NCBI GenBank assembly: GCA_001025035.1
Contig: LCZK01000002.1
Coordinates: 1 to 64,000 of the forward strand
From: Actinobacteria bacterium IMCC26207
GTDB lineage: Bacteria; Actinomycetota; Acidimicrobiia; Acidimicrobiales; Microtrichaceae
Reading direction: 5' to 3'
DNA length: 64,000 nt
This document shows, piece after piece, positions 14,875 to 22,829 of the stretch. A model generated the notes under the pieces. The model made no database searches. It saw only the letters and a program-made list of their open reading frames with translations, and was not told the DNA's origin. A program made the position numbers and the translations under genes. How positions within the stretch are numbered: position 1 is the first letter of the stretch; each line of letters starts with the position of its first letter.

Positions 14875-15942
14875 TTGGATCCGAATATTGACCTTACTGG
14901 CAACTTGATTGGAGCTGATCTTTCAGGATTGGACCTCTCGCGAGGCCAATTGAGAGGGGCGGATCTTACGGGTGCCCTACTAATGCAATCTGACTTGAGC
15001 GGGACGGATCTCTCCGAGGCTCAAATGGGGTTGGCTCGCCTTTCTGGGGCCGCCTGCGCCGGCGCAAATCTGACCTATGCCAAACTGGCGGGCGCTACTC
15101 TCTCTGGCGCAGACCTAACGGGTGCATGCCTCGTATCGGCAGACCTACCTCTGGCTCAAATTGCCGAGGCAGTACTCGTAGGTGCTGACCTAACTCTCGC
15201 CAATCTCGCCGGTGCAAACCTCTTGATGGCAGTGCTAACTGGGGCCAAACTACATCTAGCTAATCTAAACTTATCTACGCTCGCTCGTGCGGACCTCCAG
15301 CAGGCTGACCTGAGTAGAGCAGATTTGCGCAGTTCGAACCTCTTCGAAGCCAACCTTTCCGGTGCAAGTCTTGATTCAGCGACCGTGACCGGAGTCAATT
15401 TGGTTCAGGCAAACCTCAGTGGCGCTTCCTTGGTGGCTGCCAATTTGATGGGCAGCAATCTGATCGCAGCAAACCTCAGCGATGCTGACTTGACGGGAGC
15501 TGATCTCACGGGCGTCAACTTCACGAACGCTAACCTCCGGGGTGCAGATCTCACTGGCGCAACTCTGGCGGCGACGATTCTGTCGAATACCGACATTTCT
15601 GGGGCGCGCCTTGTCGACTGCAAGTGGGACGCCACGATGCTCGGCAACGTTGATCTTCGGGACCTAGGCGACTTCTCCATTGGTGAGCATGTGAACGGAT
15701 CCTCTGTAGGGGTAGACACGCTGTATCTAACGGCCGGAGACGCGACATTATTGGAGATGCCAGAACCGTATAGGGGTTTCTTTCTTGCGTGTGGGGTGAA
15801 CACGGAGTTGGTCCAAGCGAAACACGTTGGTGCCCTAGATATGTTGCGTCAGGTTACGGGTGAACTCGCCGGGAAACAGCAAAGCGGCATCGTCGGTGCC
15901 AGCGGAGAAGCCGGATCTCTCCCTCCTCCCTACGAGGGTTAG
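14875..15942 (+). CDS. Pentapeptide-repeat protein 4 of the tandem array
   Basis: This is the largest paralogue at 355 residues and the most diverged in DNA. It starts MDPNIDLTGN from a TTG codon at 14875, preceded by GGGAAGGGA at about 9 bases. It has about 45 pentapeptides and then the common module in full (LVDCKWDATMLGNVDLRDL, SSVGVDTLYLTAGDATLLEM, EPYRGFFLACGVNTELV, LRQVTGELAGKQQSGIVGAS, SLPPPYEG). The codon use of its repeats is far less uniform than in the plus-strand lipoprotein at 1167, so it is probably an older copy. The last 45 residues are nearly identical to those of gene 2. Confidence 0.87.
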   Translation: MDPNIDLTGNLIGADLSGLDLSRGQLRGADLTGALLMQSDLSGTDLSEAQMGLARLSGAACAGANLTYAKLAGATLSGADLTGACLVSADLPLAQIAEAVLVGADLTLANLAGANLLMAVLTGAKLHLANLNLSTLARADLQQADLSRADLRSSNLFEANLSGASLDSATVTGVNLVQANLSGASLVAANLMGSNLIAANLSDADLTGADLTGVNFTNANLRGADLTGATLAATILSNTDISGARLVDCKWDATMLGNVDLRDLGDFSIGEHVNGSSVGVDTLYLTAGDATLLEMPEPYRGFFLACGVNTELVQAKHVGALDMLRQVTGELAGKQQSGIVGASGEAGSLPPPYEG

Positions 15943-15984
15943 ACACCGGCACAGCGAGCTACTTGAACAAGCCGCGAAGAGGGT

Positions 15985-16326
15985 TCATTCGTCGTTGAGT
16001 TCTTCTTGGACGCGAAGGATGAGTTCTAGGTCTGATGGCTCATCCGGAGGAGCCACCTCCCTGGGCGACGATTTGGTCGGGGTAGGTCCTGCGAGTTCAG
16101 AGTCTTGTGAGTTGCTCATGCTCGTGTCGTTGGGGTGGTCGACTTTGGTCCACGACATACCTGTGCCCGGCAACCCGAAGGTGGTGGTTTGTCGGCCGCT
16201 GCTGTGGAGGGTTTTGCGTGCACCGGGGACTCCAGCGCTGACGCTCATGCCTTTCTTGCCGAAGTTGACTCGGAACCATTTGCCGAACCCGACGCTGCGC
16301 CGGAACCGCATGTTGTACTGGCCCAT
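15985..16326 (-). CDS. DUF4236-domain protein
   Basis: This 113-residue protein's N-terminal 55 residues match DUF4236: RFRRSVGFGKWFRVNFGKKG, then SVSAGVPGARKTLHSSGRQT and FGLPGTGMSW. The rest is a charged tail (PPDEPSDLELILRVQEELNDE). DUF4236 proteins are small, of unknown function, and often found near mobile elements. It is convergent with pentapeptide gene 4, with 42 bases between stops. The start codon ATG at 16326 has GGGAGGTGA upstream. Confidence 0.75.
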   Translation of the reverse strand: MGQYNMRFRRSVGFGKWFRVNFGKKGMSVSAGVPGARKTLHSSGRQTTTFGLPGTGMSWTKVDHPNDTSMSNSQDSELAGPTPTKSSPREVAPPDEPSDLELILRVQEELNDE

Positions 16327-16378
16327 CAGTCACCTCCCTGAATCCGATGCTACCCGAAGCTTCATCAGGCGTCTTGGC

Positions 16379-17074
16379 CTAGCTCAGGTCAGAGTTCTCG
16401 AAGATTGCCATTTCTTCGCGTAACGCTGCAGCGACTTCGTCAAGGTCTGCTGCTTGTTCATCGAGCAGGTCACGGCCCTCGGCTTTGAGTTCCTCGGAAC
16501 GGGCGAACAGGTCCCACAGGGCGCCGGTGCGCAACGAGTCGATCTGTTGTTGCAGTTTGTTGACCTGTGACTGGAGCCGGTCGGCGAGGGCTGTCAGAAT
16601 CCGAAACCGGTCTTTCGGTGTGGACTCTTCGCCGAATCTGCGTTCGATTTCAGCCTCGATCTTGTCAATCTCGTCGAAGTCTTTCTTACCCCAGGCTGCA
16701 TTGAGTTGTTTCGATAGCTCCTCCGCTTCGGCTTTAAGACCCACGTCAGTGAACTTGTCGGGGTGGATCCGTTTCATGAGAGTTTTGTAACGCTCTTTCG
16801 GGGTCAAGTTGTCTGCAACCCGGCGTGCTTCTGCGGCACGCTCCTGCGCTGCAGCACTATCCCTGCCCCGCATTTCTTCTAGCTCGGCTTGCAGTTCTTC
16901 AACGAGGGCAAGCCGGCTAGCAATCTTGAGCCGGTACCAGACCTCAAACTCCGCTAAGGCATCCTGGGTTTCACGCAGAGCGTTCTCGGCTGTAGCTAAG
17001 CGTTCAGCAAGGTCATCCACCTCGGCTTGCAACTCCGCAACAACTTCTGGGTCAACAACATCATTTTCGCTCAT
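16379..17074 (-). CDS. Coiled-coil protein with a central J-domain-like segment
   Basis: This 231-residue protein has long coiled coils at residues about 8-70 (AELQAEVDDLAERLATAENAL pattern) and about 165-225. Between them lies a J-domain-like helical pair with the hallmark HPD at 104-106 (RYKTLMKRIHPDKFTD ... AEELSKQLNAAWGKKD). The HPD loop is what activates DnaK ATPase, so it may be a co-chaperone, though the position of the domain in the middle is unusual. ATG 17074 is chosen for GGGAGAGA upstream; the open frame extends further without a ribosome binding site. It lies between the element and the tRNA-Val gene. Confidence 0.72.
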   Translation of the reverse strand: MSENDVVDPEVVAELQAEVDDLAERLATAENALRETQDALAEFEVWYRLKIASRLALVEELQAELEEMRGRDSAAAQERAAEARRVADNLTPKERYKTLMKRIHPDKFTDVGLKAEAEELSKQLNAAWGKKDFDEIDKIEAEIERRFGEESTPKDRFRILTALADRLQSQVNKLQQQIDSLRTGALWDLFARSEELKAEGRDLLDEQAADLDEVAAALREEMAIFENSDLS

Positions 17075-17347
17075 CAATCTCTCCCGGTAGAACCCGGCAA
17101 GGACCCTACACGGGCACACCAACAGAAACACCCGACCAACCAGCCCACCTGAACCCGGTGCAACACCTGTGGATTAGTGTCATGAACCCAAGACATTGGC
17201 CACAGCAACGCTCCTAGAACACCTCGAGCGACAGCAGAATCTGGCACCCATTGCAAACGAATTTGGTAGCAGGAGCTCATCCTGAGACGGGACCAATGCG
17301 GGACGGGGCCATTCCAGAAGGAACTGAACACCTGTCCATAAACGCTG

Positions 17348-17371
17348 AAACCCCCGCCGTAGCGGGGGTTT
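17348..17371 (-). terminator. Terminator of the tRNA-Val gene
   Basis: A perfect 10-bp stem, AAACCCCCGC/GCGGGGGTTT, with loop CGTA starts a few bases past the tRNA 3' end on the minus strand and ends in a short T run. Confidence 0.75.
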
Positions 17372-17375
17372 CGGG

Positions 17376-17452
17376 TGGTGGGCGTACGCAGACTCGAACT
17401 GCGGACCTCTGCCGTGTGAAGGCAGCGCTCTAGCCAACTGAGCTATACGCCC
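17376..17452 (-). tRNA. tRNA-Val (anticodon CAC), CCA encoded
   Basis: The minus strand folds as a complete tRNA: acceptor stem GGGCGTA/TACGCCC, D arm with GCTCAGTTGGCTAGAGC, anticodon stem CTGCC/GGCAG around the loop TTCACAC (anticodon CAC, valine), T arm with GTTCGAGTC, discriminator A and an encoded CCA. Its 3' end faces the mobile region, the usual orientation for an element integrated at a tRNA gene. Confidence 0.95.
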
Positions 17453-17528
17453 CTACTGAAACTCCCGAGGGAGCGAGGCTGAACTGTAGCGGTCAACGAA
17501 GCGACTCGGCCACACGACCACTCCGGGC

Positions 17529-17954
17529 CTAGCTAGCGGTCGCAGCGGGATACGTTCGAAGCTCGACAACGTGACCATCCGGATCAGCCACGTACATGGC
17601 CAGGCCACGCCCCTGAGCTCCCCACAGGGACCTTGGGCCACGGATCACGGTGAACTCACCAGACTCCGCAAGAGCGTTCAAGTCTGCACCGGGAACAAGC
17701 AGCGCAAAGTGATCCAGATTGATCCCCGCCGGCCCACTGCCGGCTTTGACTTCGAGCAGATCAATCAGTGTTGTGGCGTCCACTCTGACCGAGGGAAACG
17801 GCACCTCTCCCCCACGCCATTGCTCGATCCGCTCCGGAGCTAGTCCCAACTTCTGCATATACCAAGCCATCGAAGCCTCGGCATCGGCGACACGAAGCAC
17901 GATGTGGTCGAGTCCTGTTACCTGCACAGCGGGACCCACCTGAGAATCTGACAT
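17529..17954 (-). CDS. VOC-family (glyoxalase/dioxygenase fold) protein
   Basis: This 141-residue single-unit VOC protein has two beta-alpha-beta-beta-beta modules starting at GLDHIVLRVADAEASMAWY and NLDHFALLVPGADLNAL. Possible metal ligands are H17, the H of LDHFAL, and the glutamate in HVVELRTYP. The ending YVADPDGHVVELRTY is typical of the family. The reaction cannot be told from sequence; it could be a glyoxalase-like, dioxygenase-like or resistance protein. It ends near the tRNA-Val gene and is followed upstream by a J-domain gene, 3 bases apart. Confidence 0.85.
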   Translation of the reverse strand: MSDSQVGPAVQVTGLDHIVLRVADAEASMAWYMQKLGLAPERIEQWRGGEVPFPSVRVDATTLIDLLEVKAGSGPAGINLDHFALLVPGADLNALAESGEFTVIRGPRSLWGAQGRGLAMYVADPDGHVVELRTYPAATAS

Positions 17955-17957
17955 TTC

Positions 17958-18740
17958 TTAGCCTCCGGTTTGCTCGGCTACCGACCCAACAACTGACGGG
18001 TCAGTCGACACGCAGAAGAACTCATCTTGGATCACCACGTAACTAGTCTTCGGTGGGCAATCCAGAGCCAATGCGACTTTGGTCACGATGTGGCCGTCGT
18101 TAGTTGAACCGCAAGTCACGCGATTTGCCGTCCGGCCGCTGGTGATTCGCACACAGTCACGCGAAGGCGCGCTCGTGGCCACGGCTTGCTCCCCAGCGGT
18201 ACCAGAGGTTGAGCGACTCCCGCCTGCATAGGCAGTAGCCACGAACAAAAAGAGGCCGAGCAGGACTGCAGCAACAAGTGGTCCTCTTCGCAGCAACCAG
18301 AAATGCCATTCGCTCAGCGGTTCTTCATCAGGATCAAGCTCAGCCTGACGCAACTTGGCGTAGAAGGCATCGGGATCGTGCTCCTCCTCGGGCCGCCCCG
18401 TCTGCGGGTCGCGATACGTGTCATCTACCCCCGCCCCAGCCCCACGTGATGATCCGGGACCAGAACCGGAACTCGGCCCGGTCGAGGGGGAGGTTCTTTG
18501 AGCACGCAGGCTGCGGTCGTAGTCGGCACGGCGCCCAACATCAGACAGGGTGCTCCAAGCAGCGTTCACCTCTCGCATGCGGCGCTCCGCTAACGCTTGC
18601 TCAGCGGCCGTTGCCTGCCCAAGTCGGTCTGGATGTAGCACTCGAGCCAATTGGCGATGCGCCTCGCGAATCTGCTGTGAGCTAGCCCCTTGCGGAAGGC
18701 CCAGGATTTGGTAATAGCTGCGATCATCCGGGGCCGACAT
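17958..18740 (-). CDS. J-domain membrane protein
   Basis: This 260-residue protein has an N-terminal J domain (SYYQILGLPQGASSQQIREA, HRQLARVLHPDRLG, MREVNAAWSTLSDVGRRADYD) with the HPD motif near residue 38. A Ser/Gly-rich linker follows, then one transmembrane helix (GPLVAAVLLGLFLFVATAYAGG, about residues 173-194) and an outside domain with cysteines (DCVRITSGRTANRVTCGS ... LDCPPKTSYV ... FFCVS). It should recruit DnaK to the membrane. The start is uncertain: ATG 18740 matches the domain start but lacks a clear ribosome binding site. A related but different J-domain membrane protein lies at 51635-52285. Confidence 0.8.
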   Translation of the reverse strand: MSAPDDRSYYQILGLPQGASSQQIREAHRQLARVLHPDRLGQATAAEQALAERRMREVNAAWSTLSDVGRRADYDRSLRAQRTSPSTGPSSGSGPGSSRGAGAGVDDTYRDPQTGRPEEEHDPDAFYAKLRQAELDPDEEPLSEWHFWLLRRGPLVAAVLLGLFLFVATAYAGGSRSTSGTAGEQAVATSAPSRDCVRITSGRTANRVTCGSTNDGHIVTKVALALDCPPKTSYVVIQDEFFCVSTDPSVVGSVAEQTGG

Positions 18741-18881
18741 CAGTGCAAGCCTAGGGTGAACAAGATGACTGAGGGCAACAGCAGGCTCTAGCCCCCTCAA
18801 GCGAACTGCTCCGCTAGCGACAGAAGCACAAAGGGCGGCTACTGCCTAGGAAAAGCTGCTCGGCTCGCCTATATTGAACAA

Positions 18882-20159
18882 GTGGATATAGTTCGAGGAT
18901 CGAAGTATTCGGATAGCGAACAAAGTTCGCCTTCTGCTGCCCCGACTCCCGGAACCCTCGGTTCTGCCATGCAAAGCAAAGCATTTCGGCGAATCTTTGC
19001 GGGCACTTTCGCATCCAATATTGGCACCTGGATGCAAAATATTACCCTGATCGCACTCGCCTACCGCCTAACAGGTAGCGCTTGGTTCACGGGGGTTATC
19101 ACCTTCGCTCAGCTTGGGCCGATGCTCTTCTTGTCCCCGTTCGGGGGCGCAATCGCCGACCGCTTCAATCGCCGCAGCGTGATCATCAGCATGTCAGTGG
19201 TGCAACTCGTGATGTCCATGGTGCTAGCCGTAGTGGCGCTGTCGGACACGCCAAATCAATTCATTCTCGTAGCAGTTGTTGCGAGCATCGGCTGCGCGAA
19301 TGCCATTGCGGGGCCCACCATGATCTCGCTGCTTCCCTCACTCGTCGCGCGTGAGGACTTACAGCCGGCAATTGCCATCAACTCGGTTTCTATGAATGCA
19401 TCCCGCGTGATTGGGCCTCTACTCGGCGGCATCCTCGGTTCTCTGGCCGGAGCATCAGCGGTATTTGTGGTCAATGGTCTCACCTACCTCTTTGTGGTGA
19501 TTGCTGTGCTGAGCGTGGACATTGACTTCTCCCCCAAAGGAAACAAGGGCGATGGGCCAATTGAGCAGATGCGGCAAGGCCTGCGAGCAGTGCGAGCAGA
19601 TCGGGTGATCACGCGAGTCATTGTCAGCATGGCCGTGCTGTCTATGTGCTCACTGATCTTCATCTACCAGATGCCGCTGGTAGCTCAGGAGCATTTCGAG
19701 TTAGCGGGGTGGAAGTTCAACCTGTTGTTTGCCACCTTTGCCCTGGGTGCCGCACTGGGCGCACTGTCGATGGGGTCCTTTCTCTCTGGCCACAGCCGCG
19801 CAAAGGTCACGCGAGTAGCGCTCGTAGTCTTTGCAGTGGCCTTGGCCGTATTTGGAATCGATACGGTCGTGCCCTTGGGGTTTGTAGCCGCCTTCACGCT
19901 TGGAGCTTCGTACTTCGTCATCGTGACAGCGCTCTCGACCACCCTGCAGATGCGTGCCCCGGACGAGGTTCGTGGACGAATTATGGGCTTGTGGATGATG
20001 GCCTGGGCAGGCCTTGTGCCACTCGGCGCACTAGTTGGAGGGCCGATTATTGACGCAATCGGAATAGCGGCAGTTCTGATCTTTGGGGCAGTGGTGGCCG
20101 CAGCGCTGGCAGTTCTGATCGATCTGAGCGAACCAGAACCCGAGAGTCAGACTGTGTGA
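18882..20159 (+). CDS. MFS transporter, enterobactin-exporter/MFS_3 type
   Basis: This 425-residue protein has about 12 transmembrane helices. The N-terminal region FRRIFAGTFASNIGTWMQNI resembles EntS/MFS_3 exporters, and the loop between helices 2 and 3 has ADRFNRRSVI, the MFS signature. A second MFS-like loop is APDEVRGRIMGLWMMAW. It is probably an efflux carrier for a small molecule; the substrate is unknown. GTG 18882 is the furthest start and the ATG at residue 30 is possible. It is convergent with murF, separated by a large hairpin. Confidence 0.85.
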   Translation: MDIVRGSKYSDSEQSSPSAAPTPGTLGSAMQSKAFRRIFAGTFASNIGTWMQNITLIALAYRLTGSAWFTGVITFAQLGPMLFLSPFGGAIADRFNRRSVIISMSVVQLVMSMVLAVVALSDTPNQFILVAVVASIGCANAIAGPTMISLLPSLVAREDLQPAIAINSVSMNASRVIGPLLGGILGSLAGASAVFVVNGLTYLFVVIAVLSVDIDFSPKGNKGDGPIEQMRQGLRAVRADRVITRVIVSMAVLSMCSLIFIYQMPLVAQEHFELAGWKFNLLFATFALGAALGALSMGSFLSGHSRAKVTRVALVVFAVALAVFGIDTVVPLGFVAAFTLGASYFVIVTALSTTLQMRAPDEVRGRIMGLWMMAWAGLVPLGALVGGPIIDAIGIAAVLIFGAVVAAALAVLIDLSEPEPESQTV

Positions 20160-20160
20160 C

Positions 20161-20211
20161 GCGTCTGGAGCGGAAAATCGACAGTATGTGTCGATTTTCC
20201 GCTGCAGACGC
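20161..20211. terminator. Large bidirectional hairpin between MFS and murF
   Basis: The inner stem GCGGAAAATCGACA/TGTCGATTTTCCGC is 14 perfect base pairs (20170-20183 with 20189-20202, loop GTATG). After a 3/3 internal loop, an outer 6-bp stem follows (GCGTCT/AGACGC). It lies exactly between two convergent stops, so it can end transcription from both sides; TTTT within the stem arms replaces a separate T tract. Confidence 0.7.
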
Positions 20212-20225
20212 GAGTGCACGCACTG

Positions 20226-21665
20226 CTAGAGCAGTAGCTGAGCGAGTCGCTCCAACCCGGCTACGCGACTTCCTTTGACGAGTACGGCATCACCAGTGGT
20301 CAGAGACATCGAGGCAAGGGCGGCTTCGGCTTCGGCGATCCCGGCGAGTGGAGGCACCCCGTACATGTCAGTACCTACAGCGATGATCTGAATCTGTAGT
20401 TGATCGGCCAAGTCAGCAACTGCCTGATGCTCTTGGGGCGCGCTATCCCCGAGTTCTGCCATAAGCCCTAGCACTGCGATTCGGCGCCCGGAGCCCGAAC
20501 CGGAACTGCCTAGGTGCCCAAAGCCGTCAGGCTCAGCGGAGCCTGCACCCGGTAGCGAACTGAGTGCCCGAAGTGCCGCAGCCATAGAAGCTGGGCCGGC
20601 GTTGTAGGAATCATTCAACAGCAGTGCGCCGCTCGGCATGGTCTGTAGATCCATGCGCCAAGGCGAGGTCACGGCTGACTCTAAGCCAACAGCAACCTGC
20701 TCGAGCGAGAGGCCAAGACCCAGCGCAGCCGTAGCAGCGGCCAGAGCGTTTGGCACATTGTGCACACCGCGAATCCCCAGCCGCACTGCAACGTTGCCCC
20801 ATGGTGACAGCAGCAGAAAGCTGGGTCGCAGCTCACCATCGAGTTGCACCTGAACGGCTTGCACATCGCCACCTTGGCCGAAGCGCAACACGTTCGCCTG
20901 GGTCCGATCGGCCATTGCGGCCACTAGCGGAACCTCGGCGTTCAGCACCGCCAACCCAGTGGAAGGGAGTGCCTCGATCAGCTCCCCCTTCGCTTGAGCG
21001 ATCTGCTCGATACTGCCCATGACTTGCGTATGTACCCGCTCTACCGTTGTGACGATGCCGACCGTGGGTCGGGCCAGTTCACAGAGCAGCGAAATATGGC
21101 CCGCACCCCGAGCTCCCATTTCGACCACAGCGGCCTGGGTACCCTCAGCAGCATTTGCCAGGGTGAGTGGCACCCCAAGCTCATTATTGAAGGATTTCTC
21201 GGAAGCAACAGTTACAAACTGTTGAGCCAGTACTTCGGCGAGCAGGTCCTTGGTCGTAGTTTTTCCGACAGAGCCAGTCACGCCCACCACAGAATCAGGC
21301 AATCGGCTTCGGGCAATCCGAGCGATTTCCATGAGGGCTACGGGCACGTCCTGAACGACTATTGCCTGGCCCTGCCCGGCGAGTTCCCCAGAACCGGAAA
21401 CTGCCAGACAATCGGCGTTGTCAACAAGGACGGCCCCCGCTCCAGCCGCAAAAGCTGCATCGACAAACTCGTGACCGTCTCGCTCTGCTCGAACTGCTGC
21501 AAACAACTGCCCTGAAATCACCAGCCGAGAGTCGATTGCCAAACCATCGACTAGCGACACCGAATCAGCATCCACAGAGGCCTGGCCACCAGCCCCGTCG
21601 CGGGCGGTACCCCCTAGAACACGCCCATTTAACTGGGCTGCGAGCTCTGCAATGAAGAAGCGCAT
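20226..21665 (-). CDS. murF: UDP-N-acetylmuramoyl-tripeptide--D-alanyl-D-alanine ligase
   Basis: This 479-residue Mur ligase of usual MurF length adds D-Ala-D-Ala to UDP-MurNAc-tripeptide in the cytoplasm, the step that uses the product of the divergent ddl gene. Motifs: the N-terminal domain with AIDSRLVISGQLFAAVRAER, ATP loop GVTGSVGKTTTKDLL, the EMGARGAGHI segment typical of MurF, and LNDSYNAGPASMAAALRAL in the C-terminal part. ATG 21665 has AAGGA close upstream. A Gly/Ser-rich insertion (FGHLGSSGSGSGRR) lies before AVLGLMAELG. Confidence 0.95.
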   Translation of the reverse strand: MRFFIAELAAQLNGRVLGGTARDGAGGQASVDADSVSLVDGLAIDSRLVISGQLFAAVRAERDGHEFVDAAFAAGAGAVLVDNADCLAVSGSGELAGQGQAIVVQDVPVALMEIARIARSRLPDSVVGVTGSVGKTTTKDLLAEVLAQQFVTVASEKSFNNELGVPLTLANAAEGTQAAVVEMGARGAGHISLLCELARPTVGIVTTVERVHTQVMGSIEQIAQAKGELIEALPSTGLAVLNAEVPLVAAMADRTQANVLRFGQGGDVQAVQVQLDGELRPSFLLLSPWGNVAVRLGIRGVHNVPNALAAATAALGLGLSLEQVAVGLESAVTSPWRMDLQTMPSGALLLNDSYNAGPASMAAALRALSSLPGAGSAEPDGFGHLGSSGSGSGRRIAVLGLMAELGDSAPQEHQAVADLADQLQIQIIAVGTDMYGVPPLAGIAEAEAALASMSLTTGDAVLVKGSRVAGLERLAQLLL

Positions 21666-21698
21666 TCCTTGATTCTCTCAGCTGCGTACACTTCTGCA

Positions 21699-22829
21699 GT
21701 GCCTTTACCCACCAGAGTTCGCCTTGTGGTCCTCTTCGGAGGGCGATCTGCCGAACATGACATCAGCAAAATCTCTGCCAGCCATGTTCTGAGAGCCGTT
21801 GACTTGGCCCGCTATGAGGTGGTTCCCATCGGAATCACCAAAGACGGAACATGGCTGCTCGCCCAAGAAGCAGCCGACCTCATTGAGCAAGGTCGGGCCG
21901 ATGAGCTTCCCGATTCGCTCAAGATAGATGGCCCGGAACTGCAGCCTTTCGAGATCCTGACCGGCTCGACCGAAGAAGCTCCCACGGTGGTGTTGCCGAT
22001 CCTTCACGGCCCCAACGGCGAGGACGGCACTGTGCAAGGCCTGCTCGAGATGGCTCAGGTGCCCTATGTGGGTGCTGGCGTACTCGGTTCGGCAGTTGCC
22101 ATGGATAAGGCCATGGCCAAGACCGTGCTCGAGGCCGCTGGGATTGCTCAACCCCGCTGGGCAGCGGTGCGGGTCACCGAGCTCGAGAACGGACAAGAGC
22201 TTGCAGCAACACTGCTTGCGGAATTAGGCGAAACTATTTTTGTGAAACCCGCCAATATGGGGTCTTCGATTGGGATTACCAAAGCACATGGCTCAGAGCA
22301 GTTGCTTGCGGCGTTAGAGCTTGCCTTTGAGTACGACGAGATTGCCGTGGTGGAAGAGGCGGTGGTTGCGCGCGAACTCGAGGTTGCTGTGCTCGGAAAC
22401 CGCTCGCCGCGAGCCAGCGTTGTCGGAGAGATCATCCCGGCTGCAGAGTTCTATGACTACGAGGACAAGTACGCCGACGGCACTGCACAAAGCGTGATCC
22501 CAGCACAGATCTCGCCAGCAGCTTCAGAGGAACTGCGCGAGTTAGCCGTGAGAACATTCAGCGCCCTGCGAGCCGAGGGAATGGCTCGCGTTGATGTGTT
22601 CTTGGAGGAAGGCACCGCCGAACAGCCTGGCCGCGGATTTTTGGTGAACGAGATCAACACCATTCCGGGCTTTACACCGATCTCGATGTATCCAATGCTG
22701 TGGCAAGCAACTGCGCTGTCTTATCCCAACTTGATTGATGAACTTGTGCTCCTAGCCATCGAACGCCATGCCCAACGGGCACAACACCGCACCGACGTCT
22801 CTGAGCGCGGGGCGGCGAAGCAGACATGA
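21699..22829 (+). CDS. ddl: D-alanine--D-alanine ligase
   Basis: This 376-residue ATP-grasp enzyme makes D-Ala-D-Ala for peptidoglycan. Motifs: VVLFGGRSAEHDISKISA at the N-terminus, PILHGPNGEDGTVQGLLEMA, YVGAGVLGSAVAMDKAMAK, the ATP-grasp FVKPANMGSSIGITK, and FLVNEINTIPGFTPISMYP near the end. GTG 21699 is preferred over TTG 21669 because it begins the family homology and leaves room before the divergent murF. TACACT just upstream may be a -10 of a nearly leaderless transcript. It is the first gene of an operon with overlapping stops and starts that leads into lipid-type enzymes. Confidence 0.93.
   Translation: MPLPTRVRLVVLFGGRSAEHDISKISASHVLRAVDLARYEVVPIGITKDGTWLLAQEAADLIEQGRADELPDSLKIDGPELQPFEILTGSTEEAPTVVLPILHGPNGEDGTVQGLLEMAQVPYVGAGVLGSAVAMDKAMAKTVLEAAGIAQPRWAAVRVTELENGQELAATLLAELGETIFVKPANMGSSIGITKAHGSEQLLAALELAFEYDEIAVVEEAVVARELEVAVLGNRSPRASVVGEIIPAAEFYDYEDKYADGTAQSVIPAQISPAASEELRELAVRTFSALRAEGMARVDVFLEEGTAEQPGRGFLVNEINTIPGFTPISMYPMLWQATALSYPNLIDELVLLAIERHAQRAQHRTDVSERGAAKQT

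Noticed and set aside
11954..15942. Qnr/MfpA-type quinolone resistance proteins
   Set aside because: Pentapeptide repeats alone do not show gyrase binding; the lengths and the added C-terminal module differ from Qnr/MfpA, so no such function is claimed.
17376..17400. Duplicated tRNA-Val 3' end as left attachment site
   Set aside because: I looked for a second copy of the T-arm/acceptor segment in 1-17 kb and did not find one, so no attachment sites are annotated.
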